52,017 nt of DNA from Methylobrevis pamukkalensis (lineage in GTDB: Bacteria; Pseudomonadota; Alphaproteobacteria; Rhizobiales; Pleomorphomonadaceae). The translations under genes were made by a program, and so were the position numbers. How positions within the stretch are numbered: the stretch's first letter is position 1; the number at the start of each line of letters is the position of its first letter. Where the stretch lies: NCBI RefSeq assembly GCF_001720135.1, contig NZ_MCRJ01000012.1:1-52017 (forward strand), in the 5' to 3' direction. Below, piece by piece: positions 37,878 through 48,200 of this stretch. The notes beneath the pieces were generated by a model that was not told the origin of the DNA, did no database searches, and was given only the letters and a program-made list of their open reading frames with translations.

Positions 37878-39025
37878 TCAATCCCCGTCCAGCGAGTTGA
37901 AGCCCTTTTCCAGGCCGATGGCGGCGGTGAGGTCGCCGCCGACCTCCGCCTTGAGGCTCTGCACGGTCAGCATCAGGTAGCCGGCCAGATCGCGCAGCGT
38001 CGCGTCCCGCACCACATCCTCGACCGGCGCGTCGAGCCGCGCGCGGCGTCGATGGCGTTGCGGAATTCGAAGCGGATCGCGTCGGCGAGCCAGCGGTCGC
38101 TCTTGCCGAGACGGTCGAGGGCGCCGCTCGCCTCCACCAGCGCCGACAGGCCCTCGAGGTTGGCGCGGATCGTCGGCAGGGTCGCGCCCGAGCGCCAGAA
38201 GGGCGCGAGCTTCGGCTTCGCCGTCGCGGCCGACTTGCCGAGCGCGGTCTTCAGCTTGTGGTCGGCGACGATCTCGAGGCCGGTCGCGACCTGCTGGAAG
38301 ATCTCGCCGGCTGCCTCCTTCGAGGTCTGGAACAGCGGGTTGTCCGGGCCAGGCTGCTCGAACAGCGCCGCGATGCCGTCCTCGCCGCGGTTCCAGTCGT
38401 TCTCCAGCTCCTCGGCCATCGCCGAGACATTCTGGGCCACGGCCCGGGCGTAGCGACAGCGGTAGTCGGCGGCACCCGGCGCGGCGAGATCGTCGGCGGC
38501 CGTGCCGAACAGGAGATAATCCAGCGCGGTCAACCCCTGCATCGCCACCGACTTCTGCGTCAGCGCTGCCGGATCGGCCGCGGTCTCGTCGCCGGAGGCA
38601 AGCGCCGCCTGCACCTGCCTGAGGCCGATCCCGCGCGGATCGGGCCAGAAGGCGAGCCGCTCCAGCCGATGGTCGTCCATCATCGGCCCGACGCGCAGGA
38701 ACTCCACCGCCGACCAGGCAAGGACGGCCGTGCCGAAATCCTCGCGCACCGCCGCCAGAGCGGCGGCGTCGGGGGCGGCGCAAAGCATCGACGTGCTGAT
38801 CGACAGGCGCGCGGCGCGTTCGGAGAAGATCGTGAAGGCCGGACGGATTTGCCGCTCGATGGTCGTGCGGACCATCATGGCGAAATCGGTCTCGCCGAAC
38901 GCGGAGGACGCGGCCGTGGCGCCCTCCTGCGCGCGCGCCGGCGCCATCGCCAGCGTCGCCGCCAGCGACAACGCCATGGTCGTCGCCGCGACCAGCTGGC
39001 CGAACCGCCCGAGACAAGCACCCAT
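37878..39025 (-). CDS. imelysin-family protein, second copy (frameshifted)
   Basis: About 382 residues. Signal peptide MGACLGRFGQLVAATTMALSLAATLAMAPARA, then an imelysin (peptidase M75) domain: QIRPAFTIFSERAARL, WSAVEFLRVGPM, MQGLTALDYLLFG with LDYLLF typical of the short imelysin group, and YRCRYARAVAQNVSAMA. A missing base near 38046 joins NAID to RARLDAPVEDVVRDATLRDL and the C-terminus ending NSLDGD. The start ATG overlaps the DUF1111 stop (ATGA). Imelysins are periplasmic or outer-membrane proteins of iron uptake; their biochemical role is unsettled. Confidence 0.87.
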
Positions 39026-40518
39026 CACAGCGTCTCCAGATACCGGATCAGGGCATCGCGCTCCGTCTTCGACGCGGCCGCCACCCTGTCGCGCGCGCCC
39101 TGCGCCTCGCCGCCGTGCCAGAGGATCGCCTCCAGCAGGTTGCGGGCGCGGCCATCGTGCAGGAACTGGGTGTGGCCATTGACCGCCATGGTGAGACCGA
39201 TACCCCAGAGCGGCGCGGTGCGCCACTCCCGGCCGTCCGCCTCGGCCTCGGGCCGGTTGTCGGCCAGGCCCTCGCCCATGTCGTGCAGCAGCAGGTCGGT
39301 GAACGGCCAGATCAGCTGGAAGGAGAGTTCCTTCGTCGCCGCATCGCGGCGGGTCACGAATTTCGGCTGGTGGCAGGCCGGGCAGCCGGCCTCGACGAAC
39401 ACCTTCTTGCCGGCCAGCACGTCCGGATCGTCCACATCGCGCCGGGCCGGCACCGCGAGGTTGCGCGAATAGAAGGTGACGAGGTCGAGCGCGTCCTGCT
39501 GGATTTCGAAGTCGCCGAAGCGCGGCTGCACCCCGTTCGGCATGTCGAGGCAGGCCTGCTGGCCCGACATGCAGTCGCCGGCGGCGGCCGTCATCAGCGG
39601 CGTCGACAGGCCCATGTCGCCGAAGAAGGCGTGGGCACTCTGCTGCTCGATCGTCGGCTGGCCGGCCTTCCAGCCGAAGCGGCCGAGCACGGTTGCGCCC
39701 GTCCGGTCGTCGATGACGCGGTTCATCCGACCGGAGATGCCGTCACCGTCGGCATCGTCCGCATCGGCCAGCGCCGCGATGTCGCCGGGGTGGATCGCCT
39801 CCAGCAGGCCGAGGCCGATCATCGGCGTGGCGACGCGCGGCGACATCATCACGTCCGGCGCCATCGGCCCGTAGCCGAGATCGGTGATCGTGTAGGTCGG
39901 CTTGCGCAGCGACACGGCGCTGCCGTCGGCGAGCGTGACCGGGATTTCCTCGTAACGCACCTGGATCTTTCCCTCGGCGGGAAGACCGGGCACGGCGAGA
40001 TCCTGCAGCTGGCCGCCATAGGCCGGCTCGGGCTCGGCGCCCTGCGGCCCCGGCACGGACAGGCGCATCAGGAAGCTTTCGGCATCGTCCGGCCCCGGCG
40101 CGTGGCCGCGGCCGTCCTTGAGGTGGCAGTTCTGGCAGGCGCGCGAATTGAACAGCGGGCCGAGCCCGTCGGAGGCCTGCGTCGACGACGGCGGCGACAC
40201 CCAGAAGCGCCGGAACAGCGCGTTGCCGAGCTTGAAGGATTCCTCGCCGGCAAAGTCGAGGTTGGCGGAAAACTGCGAGAAGGCGTCGCGGTCGAAGACC
40301 TTGCGGTTGGTCGTCGCGCCGCCGGGCATGGTCTCGAAGCGTTCGGGCGCCGCAAAATCCCGCGGCGGCGCGGTCACTTTCGCCACCCGGCCGCGATCCT
40401 TCGGCGTCAGATCATCGCGCCAGGGCATCGGCCCCTCGGCGCGGGCGGTGCTCAGCGCGAGGACGGCCGCCGCCGCCACCGCCGGCAGAACCCAGGGAAG
40501 AACCCGCTTGGAAATCAT
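39025..40518 (-). CDS. di-heme oxidoreductase, DUF1111 (thiol oxidoreductase-like)
   Basis: 497-residue periplasmic c-type cytochrome related to MauG and cytochrome-c peroxidase. Signal peptide ISKRVLPWVLPAVAAAAVLALSTARA. Two CxxCH haem sites: C128-x-x-C131-H132 (CQNCH) and C379-x-x-C382-H383 (CPACH). DADGDGISGRMNRV looks like a calcium loop. ATG 40518 begins the signal; 5' extensions are arginine-rich and rejected. It is coupled to the downstream imelysin by ATGA and sits in the conserved imelysin / DUF1111 / imelysin / DUF1513 iron module, where it probably does the redox step. Confidence 0.93.
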   Translation of the reverse strand: MISKRVLPWVLPAVAAAAVLALSTARAEGPMPWRDDLTPKDRGRVAKVTAPPRDFAAPERFETMPGGATTNRKVFDRDAFSQFSANLDFAGEESFKLGNALFRRFWVSPPSSTQASDGLGPLFNSRACQNCHLKDGRGHAPGPDDAESFLMRLSVPGPQGAEPEPAYGGQLQDLAVPGLPAEGKIQVRYEEIPVTLADGSAVSLRKPTYTITDLGYGPMAPDVMMSPRVATPMIGLGLLEAIHPGDIAALADADDADGDGISGRMNRVIDDRTGATVLGRFGWKAGQPTIEQQSAHAFFGDMGLSTPLMTAAAGDCMSGQQACLDMPNGVQPRFGDFEIQQDALDLVTFYSRNLAVPARRDVDDPDVLAGKKVFVEAGCPACHQPKFVTRRDAATKELSFQLIWPFTDLLLHDMGEGLADNRPEAEADGREWRTAPLWGIGLTMAVNGHTQFLHDGRARNLLEAILWHGGEAQGARDRVAAASKTERDALIRYLETL

Positions 40519-40626
40519 CTCGGACCAGTCCTGAAATCCGGCGCCCTCTCGCCGATACACGCGGGAAGACGGGAAAGTCCACCCCCGTCCGGGGGGCTCT
40601 CCCTCGTGCACTGCCTGCTGCAACGG

Positions 40627-40654
40627 AAAACGAGGGGAGCGCCGCCCCCCTCGT
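40627..40654 (-). terminator. hairpin between imelysin 1 and DUF1111
   Basis: On the minus strand, ACGAGGGG and CCCCTCGT pair across a GC-rich loop and are followed by TTTTCC (plus-strand GGAAAA at 40625-40630). It looks like a rho-independent terminator or attenuator located inside the iron operon, 24 bp after the imelysin stop. Confidence 0.6.
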
Positions 40655-40677
40655 CGCCGTCCTGCTGGACGACCGGC

Positions 40678-41957
40678 TTACTGGAAGACGGCGTCCGGGT
40701 TGTCGAGGCTGTCGGAGCCTTCGAAGGCGATCTGCGACAGGCCCAGCGCCGAGACGCCGCGCTCGATCGAGCGGGTCTGGTCGACGAGGCCGTCGATCAC
40801 CGCCTGCACCACCGCGTTGCCCTCGGCGTTGCCCTCGCCGATCATCTGGTCATAGGCCTCGACGGTCTCGCCGCGGGTCTTCATCGCCTCCGCCGCCTTC
40901 AGGGTGCGTCGAGCTTGGCCTCGATCTCGGCGGCCACGTCCGGCGCCTTGGCCTTCAGCAGCGCGTCCACGCTCGGACCCGCGACCTTCGAGCCGTCCAC
41001 CCGGGTGTAGGAGCCGAAGTAGACGTTGCGGATGCCGACGATGTCGTTGAAGTGCGAGTTGAAGGTGTTGTCGGAGAAGCAGTCGTGCTCCTCCTCCGGG
41101 TCATGCAGCAGCAGGCCGAGCTTCATGCGCTCGCCGGCAAGTTCGCCATAGGACAGCGAGCCCATGCCGGTGAAGATCGTGGCGATGCCCTCCTCGGGAG
41201 ACTTGGCGAGAAGCTCGCTGCGCGCCTTGCCACCCTCGGACCACGCGGCGACGATCTCTTCCAGATCGGCGATCAGCAGGTCGGAGGCCGACGCCAGATA
41301 GGCGGCGCGGCGCTCGCAGTTGCCGCCGGTGCAGTTGGCGGCGTCATAGTCGGTGGCCGGGCGCTTGCCGGCGCCGGGTCCGGTGCCGTTGAGGTCCTGG
41401 CCCCACAGCAGGAACTCGATCGCGTGGTAGCCGATCGCGACGTTGGTCTCGATCTCGCCGGCTTCCTGCAGCTTCTCGGCGAGGAGCTCCGGCGTGATCG
41501 TGCTGGCGTCGACGGTCGCGCCGCCGATCTCGAGCTCCGGATGGCCGATGACGTTCAGCGTGTAGAGGCTGTTGGCGTCCGACTCGGCGCCGTAGCTGGC
41601 GTCCACATAGTCGATCAGGCCCTCGTCGAGCGGCCAGGCGTTGACCTTGCCTTCCCAGTCGTCGACGACCGGGTTGCCGAAGCGGAAGGCTTCCGTCTGC
41701 TGATAGGGCACGCGGGCGGCGATCCAGGCGGCCTTGGCGGCCGACAGCGTGTCCTCGGTCGGCGCGGCGAGGAAGGCCTCGATCGCGGCGTCCAGCGCCT
41801 TGGCGGTGGACAGCGAATCCTCGTAGCCGGCCTTGGCGATGTCGGCATAGGTGGCGACCACGGCGGCCGCCTCGGTCGTGCCGGCGGCAAGCGCCGGCTG
41901 GGCGCCCGCGAGCGCGGCCAGAGCCACACCGCCGGCCAGAAGGGTTTCGAGACGCAT
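40678..41957 (-). CDS. imelysin-family iron-regulated protein, first copy (frameshifted)
   Basis: About 426 residues, IrpA-like. Signal peptide MRLETLLAGGVALAALAGAQPALAA, then the imelysin domain: AAWIAARVPYQQTEAFRFGN, WPLDEGLIDYVD, IGYHAIEFLLWGQD (conserved GxHxxE), RRAAYLASASDLL and EEEHDCFSDNTFNSHFNDIVGI. The frame ends early at 40899 because of a missing base near 40907; the next frame continues (TLKAAEAMKTRGETVEAYDQMI) to the true stop at 40678. ATG 41957 has GGGGAGAA upstream. Imelysins are induced by iron limitation; the exact role is debated (iron binding versus handling of haem-type substrates). Confidence 0.92.
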
Positions 41958-42003
41958 CCGTATTCTCCCCGTGGATAGATGGTCCGGCGCGCGGACCCTG
42001 AAG

Positions 42004-42507
42004 TCAGTTGAACCGGGCGGAGCAGGGCCGCCCGGCGATGTCGTCGATGACGTCGGCCGGAACCGGAAAGAGACGCTGGTGGATGCCGTCGAAGGCGGCC
42101 GAAAGGTCGCGCGCGGCGGCGGTCGCCATGTCGGCCCGGCCATCGGCGGCCAGGTGGACGACGCAGCGGCGCTGGGCCTCCAGGTCACCGTTCTGGACGG
42201 CGGCCACGAAGGAGACGAGCAGGCACTCGTCCCGGCAGAGGCACTGGCAGCCATACGGAAAGCAGGTCAGCGCGCGCCCGGCGGCGGCCCGCGTCTGCCG
42301 GACCCACCACGACACCTCGCCGTAGATCCTGCGCGCATCGGCCGATCCGAGTTCGGCGAGATAGACCGTCCAGCCGCGTTCCCAGCAGTCGATGCTGCCG
42401 GTCTCGTAGCCGTTGAGCCAGGCTCGGTAGCCCTCGACCAGAAGCCGTTCGGGCTTGCGGCTGAGCAGCGGCGCCGCCGGCCCCGGAGCGATCGCGATCG
42501 CCATCAT
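42004..42507 (-). CDS. cysteine-rich hypothetical protein heading the iron cluster
   Basis: 167 residues, not recognised. No signal peptide or membrane helix, so likely cytoplasmic. The middle carries a compact cysteine cluster, C82, C87, C89, C91 and C95 (TCFPYGCQCLCRDEC), with C41, C114 and C163 outside it. Aromatic-rich N-terminal half (VEGYRAWLNGYE, CWERGWTVYLAEL, YGEVSWWVRQTR). The cluster could bind Fe-S or zinc; this is inference. It lies 46 bp upstream of the first imelysin on the same strand and so should be the first gene of that operon. ATG 42507 is the best start seen. Confidence 0.65.
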   Translation of the reverse strand: MMAIAIAPGPAAPLLSRKPERLLVEGYRAWLNGYETGSIDCWERGWTVYLAELGSADARRIYGEVSWWVRQTRAAAGRALTCFPYGCQCLCRDECLLVSFVAAVQNGDLEAQRRCVVHLAADGRADMATAAARDLSAAFDGIHQRLFPVPADVIDDIAGRPCSARFN

Positions 42508-42810
42508 CGAGCGCCCGTCCCGCGGGATCGGCCGGCCGCCGTCGCGGCGCCCCGCCGCGCGGCCATCGATGCAGCCCCGTTCATTTCCGTCATGTCCCCC
42601 ACCTCCAATCGAAAGGGTTCAAGGCCCAGACATCAAAGGCTGCGACGGGATTTTCCCGTCGCCGGGCCAACCTTTCAGAGCGGCCGGAGGCTGTCAAGCA
42701 TTGTGGATTTGCGTACTCATGTTTGCAGATGCGCGCGCGGAAAGCCGTCGTTACCGAATGTAAATTTCGCCGTCGTAGCCTGACCTCATCGACCGGCAAC
42801 GAGGGGCGAT
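42508..42810. other. divergent intergenic region, iron operon / PilZ
   Basis: 303 bp with no gene. It contains the 19-bp palindrome at 42643-42661 and must carry promoters for the iron operon (minus) and pilZ (plus). I see no convincing Irr, RirA or Fur box by eye. Confidence 0.4.
42643..42661. promoter_or_regulatory. perfect palindrome upstream of the iron operon
   Basis: CGACGGGA-TTT-TCCCGTCG, 8-bp perfect arms, about 140 bp before the cysteine-rich gene. It could be an operator or a leader hairpin. It does not resemble the Irr (ICE) or RirA boxes I know. Confidence 0.4.
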
Positions 42811-43119
42811 ATGATGGATGAACGGCGCAACGATCAGCGGAGACGGACCATCCGCGCCGGAAAGATCGTCTACGGCAGCTACCGCTACGTGCTCGACTGC
42901 ATGGTGCGGGAAATCTCGCCGACGGGCGCGCGCCTGCGCGTCGAGGGCGCCGAGGAGGTGCCGGGCGAGTTCATGCTCTACGACATGTCGGACGCGGTGA
43001 TGCAGCCGGTGACGGTGATCTGGCGCAAGGGCAAGGACGTCGGCGTCACCTTCCACGGCGAGGCCGTGTCCGTGCACGACAGCCAGGACCCGCGGCTGGC
43101 CCGCTTCCGCTTCATGTGA
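42811..43119 (+). CDS. PilZ-domain protein
   Basis: 102 residues, a stand-alone PilZ domain of the type that binds cyclic di-GMP. RRNDQRRRTIRAGKI carries the RxxxR-type basic motif and REISPTGARL matches the (D/N)xSxxG motif with E/S variation; VIWRKGKDVGVTF is the terminal strand. ATG 42811 or 42814. No effector domain. It could respond to the diguanylate cyclase in this window, although no sequence evidence links them. Confidence 0.85.
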   Translation: MMDERRNDQRRRTIRAGKIVYGSYRYVLDCMVREISPTGARLRVEGAEEVPGEFMLYDMSDAVMQPVTVIWRKGKDVGVTFHGEAVSVHDSQDPRLARFRFM

Positions 43120-43163
43120 CGCAGCGCGGGCCCAAGCACCGCGCCTCACCTTCCAGACATGAA

Positions 43164-43187
43164 AAAAGCCCCGTTGCCGGGGCTTTT
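43164..43187. terminator. bidirectional terminator between pilZ and fhs
   Basis: AAAAGCCCCG and CGGGGCTTTT with loop TTGC: a perfect 10-bp stem with A/T tails on both sides, between convergent genes. Confidence 0.9.
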
Positions 43188-43218
43188 CTCGTTGTCGATC
43201 CGGTCCGGACGTCAGGGC

Positions 43219-44894
43219 TCAGCTGAGCCCTTCGATCATGCCGTTGGCGTCGAGCTTGATGTGCAGCGCCGACGGCACCTTGGGCAGGCCCGGCATGCGC
43301 ATGATGTCGCCGCAGACCGCGACCACGAATTCGGCGCCGGCCGCCAGATGCACCTCGCGAATCGGCAGCACGTGGCCTTCCGGCGCGTTCTTGGCGTTGG
43401 CGTCGGCCGAGAAGGACGACTGGGTCTTGGCGATGCAGACCGGCACGTGGCCGTAGCCGGCGGCCTCGAACTCGGCCAGCCGCTTCTTCACCGAAGCGTC
43501 GGCGGTCACCGCGCTGGCGCGGTAGAGCGTCTTGGCGATGGTCTCGACCTTCTGGAACAGGCCCATCTCCGAGGGATAGAGGTGGGTGAACTCCGCCTCG
43601 CGCGGGGCGTCGAGCAGTTCGGCCACCTTGTAGGCCAGCGCCTCGGTGCCCTTGGAGCCCTCGCCCCAGTGGGTGCAGAGGATGGCATCGGCGCCGCACT
43701 TCTCGCGGGTCAGGCGGATCACCGCCTCGACCTCGGCATCGGTGTCGGTGACGAACTTGTTGACGCAGACCACCACCGGCACGCCGAACTTGCGGGTGTT
43801 CTCGATGTGGCGCTCGAGGTTGGCAAAGCCGGTCTCGAGGGCGACGACGTTCTCCTTCGAGAGGTCCGCCTTGCCGACGCCGCCGTGCATCTTCAGGGCG
43901 CGGATGGTGGCGACGATCACCGCCACGTCGGGCACGAGGCCGGCCTTGCGGCACTTGATGTCGAAGAACTTTTCCGCGCCGAGGTCGGCGCCGAAGCCGG
44001 CCTCGGTGACGACCACGTCGGCGAGCGCCAGTGCGGCGGTGGTGGCGGAGACGGAGTTGCAGCCGTGGGCGATGTTGGCGAAGGGGCCGCCGTGGACGAA
44101 GGCCGGGTTGCCTTCCAGCGTCTGCACGAGATTCGGGTCGAAGGCGTCCTTGAGCAGCACGGTCATCGCCGGGGCGGCGCCGATGTCGCCGCAGGTGACG
44201 GGCTTGCGGTCGCGGGTCTCGGCGACGATCATCCGCGCCAGACGCGCCTCGAGGTCGGCCAGATCGGTGGCGAGGCAGAACACCGCCATCACCTCGGAGG
44301 CGACGGTGATGTCGAAGCCGTCGGTGCGGGGATAGCCGTTGGACACGCCGCCGAGCGACGAGGTGATCTCGCGCAGCGACCGGTCGTTCATGTCGATCGC
44401 GCGGCGCCAGGAGACGCGGCGGGAATCGATGCCGAGTTCGTTGCCCCAGTAGATGTGGTTGTCGATCATCGCCGAGAGCAGGTTGTGCGCGGCGGTGATG
44501 GCGTGGAAATCGCCGGTGAAGTGGAGGTTGATCGCCTCCATCGGCACGACCTGGGCCCAGCCGCCGCCGGCCGCGCCGCCCTTGACGCCGAAGCAGGGGC
44601 CAAGCGAGGGCTCGCGCAGGCAGATCGCCGCCTTCCGGCCGATGCGGTTGAGGCCGTCGCCGAGGCGACCGTGGTGGTGGTCTTGCCCTCGCCCGCCGCA
44701 GTCGGGGTGATGGCGGTGACCAGCACCAGCTTGCCGCGCGGCTTGCCTTCGAGCGACTTCAGGTAGGCGCCATCGATCTTGGCGATGTGCTTGCCGTAGT
44801 TGTTGAGCGCGCTGTCCGGAATGCCGAGCTTGGACGCCACGTCCCCGATCGGCTGCATGGTGACACTGCGGGCAATCTCGATGTCGCTCGGCAT
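43219..44894 (-). CDS. fhs: formate-tetrahydrofolate ligase (frameshifted)
   Basis: 558-residue ATP-dependent enzyme joining formate to tetrahydrofolate to give 10-formyl-THF for one-carbon metabolism. N-terminal ATP loop [12 protein letters not shown]; then [69 protein letters not shown] and [15 protein letters not shown]. The frame breaks near 44665 after TTTTV: the family has [11 protein letters not shown], and the sequence lacks one G of GTCGGCCTC. ATG 44894 ([10 protein letters not shown]) is well supported. Monocistronic, with a terminator downstream. Confidence 0.96.
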
Positions 44895-45218
44895 GGCGAT
44901 GTTTCCTCGGATGTTCTCGGCAGCCCTGCGGCCGCCTGTTGTCGGCCCTCACCATGCCCGACCGGGCGCGGCGGAGAAAGGTCCGGCCGGTGCGTCACGA
45001 ATGTGCAGGCCGTCGTCGGGGCCTGCCTGCCGACCCTTGCAGTCGCGGTGTCACCGAGGATTAAAACAATTTCGGTACAATAGGTTGTCTGGCACACACT
45101 TGAAAAAGGCGGGGCATTGATGCTCCGCTGTTGAAAGTGATCATCCGGTCCGATGAAGCGTTTCGGAGCCCGGAAGCGGAGGTGCCGCCTGTCGGCGACA
45201 CCCCTTTGATCGACGTCC
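44895..45218 (-). other. leader of fhs and tail of the RND operon
   Basis: 324 bp between the RND pump stop and the fhs start, both on the minus strand. The RND terminator (45103-45128) is at one end. Reading the minus strand, an AT-rich stretch (about 45061-45090, including TTGTACC and TTTTAAT) is the likeliest fhs promoter. No folate-type riboswitch was recognised. Confidence 0.4.
45103..45128 (-). terminator. terminator of the RND operon
   Basis: On the minus strand GCGGAGCA and TGCCCCGC pair (one mismatch) across TCAA, followed by CTTTTT. It lies 90 bp after the RND stop. Confidence 0.8.
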
Positions 45219-48200
45219 TCACTCGGCGGCTTCGGCGATCGCCAGCCTGACGGGAATCGCCGTGGCCGGATCGGGCAGTGCCAGCGGCAGCTGTTCGCCG
45301 ACGGCCGGCCGATCGTCCGCCTCGGGGCGGCGCACCCGGAACCAGAGCGCGTAGAGCGCCGGCACGAACAGCAGCGTCATGACCGTCGCCACGGCGAGGC
45401 CGCCCATGATCGCCACCGCCATCGGCCCCCAGAACACGTTCTGGGCCAGCGGGATCATCGACAGGATCGCGGCGAGCGCGGTCAGCACCACCGGCCGCGA
45501 GCGGCGGACCGTGGCGTTGACGATCGCATCCCACGGGGCGATGCCCTCGTCGATGTCCTGGGCGATCTGGTCGACGAGGATCAGCGTGTTGCGCATGATC
45601 ATCCCGGCCAGCGCGATCAGGCCGAGCAGCGCCACGAAGCCGAAGGGCTGCTGGAACACGATCAGCGCGCCGGTGGCGCCGATCAGCCCCAACGGGGCGG
45701 TCGAAAAGACGAGGCCGAGCTTGGAGAAGCTCTGCAGCTGCACCATCAGGATCGTCAGCATTGCCAGCAGCATCACCGGGAAGACCGCGAACAGGGCAAC
45801 GTTGGCCTTGGCGCTCTCCTCGATCGATCCGCCGGTCTCGATCCGGTAGCCGACCGGCAGAGCGTCGATCACCCGGCTCAGCGTCGGCGCGATCTCGGCC
45901 GACACGTCCGGCGCCTGGACGCCCGGCACCACGTCGGCGCGCACGGTGATCATCATGTCGCGGTTCTGCCGCCACAGGATCGGTTCCTCGAAACCGTAGT
46001 CGATCCGCGCCACCTGCGAGACCGTCACCGGCGCGCCGCCGGCCACCGCGACCGTGAGGTCGCCGAGGTTGTCGAGGTCGGCGCGCTCCTCCGGTACCGC
46101 ACGGGCGACCACGGCCACCTTCTCGATGCCGTCGCGCACCGTCGTCACTTCATAGCCCGACAGCAGGGTCTGCAGCGTGTCGGAGATCGACTGCGGCGTC
46201 AGGCCAAGCGCGCGGACCCGGTCCTGGTCGAGCACGAGGCGCACGGATTTGGCCTGTTCGTTCCAGTCGAGCTGGGCATCCACGGTCTTCGGATTGGCGG
46301 CCACCACCGCCTGCACGTCGCGGGCGATGCGGCGCACCTCGACGGGATCGGTGCCGATGACCCGGAACTGGACCGGGAAGCCGACCGGCGGGCCGAGCGC
46401 CAGTTCGCTGACGCGCACCCGGGCCTCGGGCAATCCGCCCTCCTGCGTGAACCGTTCGATCTCGGCCTTCACCCGGTCACGGGCCTCGGGGCCGGTGGTC
46501 TCGAGCACGAGGATCGCGTAGTTGGCCTTCGGCAGTTCCGGGTTCGACGACAGGAACCAGCGCGGCGCACCGGCGCCGACATAGCTCGAATAGGTCAGCA
46601 CGTCCGGATCGCCCTTGACCCGGCTCTCGACGGTTTCCACCGCCGCACGGGTGGCGGCGATCGCGCTGCCCTCCGGCAGGCGCAGTTCCACGGTGAGCTC
46701 CGGGCGCGGCGAGTTGGGGAAGAACTGCTTCTCGACGAACTGGAAGGACCAGATCGACAGCGCGAAGACGCCGATGGTGACGAGCACGACCACCACCCGG
46801 TGCGAGACGCACCAGTTCACCGCCGCGCGCAAGGCGCGGTAGGTCCGCGAGGTGTACATCTCGCCATGGCCGCCGCCCTTGTGGCCGGCAAAGTTCGGCA
46901 GCAGCTTCACGCCGAGATAGGGCGTGAAGATCACGGCCACGAACCACGAGGCGATCAGGGCGATGCCGACGACCCAGAAGATGCCGCCGGCATATTCGCC
47001 CGCGCTCGATTTCGCAAAGCCGACCGGCACGAAGCCGGCGGCCGTCACCAGCGTGCCGGTCAGCATCGGGAAGGCGGTGGAACTCCAGGCGAAGGTCGCC
47101 GCCTTCAGGCGGTCGTAGCCCTCCTCCATCTTCACCACCATCATCTCCACCGCGATGATCGCGTCGTCGACCAGAAGGCCGAGAGCGATGATCAGCGCGC
47201 CGAGGGTGATGCGGTGCAGGCTCATGCCGAGCATGTCGAGCACGATCATGACGATCGCCAGCACCAGCGGCACGGCCAGCGCGACGACGATGCCGGTGCG
47301 CCAGCCGAGCGACAGGAAGCTGACCGCCAGCACGATGGCGAGTGCCTCGAGGAAGGCCTGGATGAATTCGCCGACCGACTCTTCCACGATCTTGGGCTGG
47401 TCGGCGACCTGGGCGATCTCGAAGCCGACCGGCATGTCGGCGCGGATCTCGGCCATCGCCGCGTCAAGCGCATGGCCCAGCGTCTCGATGTTGGCGCCCT
47501 CGGCCATGACCACGCCGATCGCCAGCGCCTCGGCGCCCTCGTGGCGCACCTCGAAGGAGGGCGGATCCTCGAAGCCGCGGCGAACGGTGGCGATGTCGCC
47601 GATCCGGAACACCCGGCCGCCGGCATTCACCGGCACCGCCTCGACGGCGGCAACGCCCCCGATCGCACCGTCGACGCGCACGGCGACATGCTCGCTCGGC
47701 GTGTCGATCGCGCCGGCGGGGGTGACGAGATTCTGGGCGGCGATCGAGGAGAAGATGTCCTGCGGGGAAAGGCCGAGCGTCGCCAGCTTGGCGTGGCTGA
47801 ACTCGACGAAGATCTTCTCGTCGCTGTTGCCGTAGAAGCGGACCTTGGCGACATCCGGCACGCGCAGCAGCCGCTGGCGGATCGCCTCGGCCTCGGTCTT
47901 GAGGGCGGCCAGACCGGCGCCCTCGCCCTTGAGCATGTAGAGCGCGCTGTCGACGTCGCCGAAATCGTCGTTGAAGAAGGGGCCGTGGAGACCGGACGGC
48001 AGGTCGCCGCGGATGTCGCCGACGCGCTTCCTGACCTGATACCAGATCTCCTTCACGTCGCCGGCCGGGGTCGAATCCTCCAGCTGCACCTGCAGGTAGA
48101 CCTGGCCGGCCTTGGAATAGGTGCGCACCTTGTCGAAATGCGGCACCTCCTGCAGCACCTTCTCGATCGGGTCGGCGACCTGGCGCTGCATGTCCTCGGC

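Noticed and set aside
44640..44690. Programmed ribosomal frameshifting as the cause of the broken frames
   Set aside because: There is no slippery heptamer or downstream structure at the sites, and the shifts hit unrelated housekeeping genes; simple base loss in the consensus explains them.
44895..45218. Riboswitch in the fhs leader
   Set aside because: No folate- or purine-type conserved core could be recognised, only a terminator and an AT-rich promoter-like stretch.
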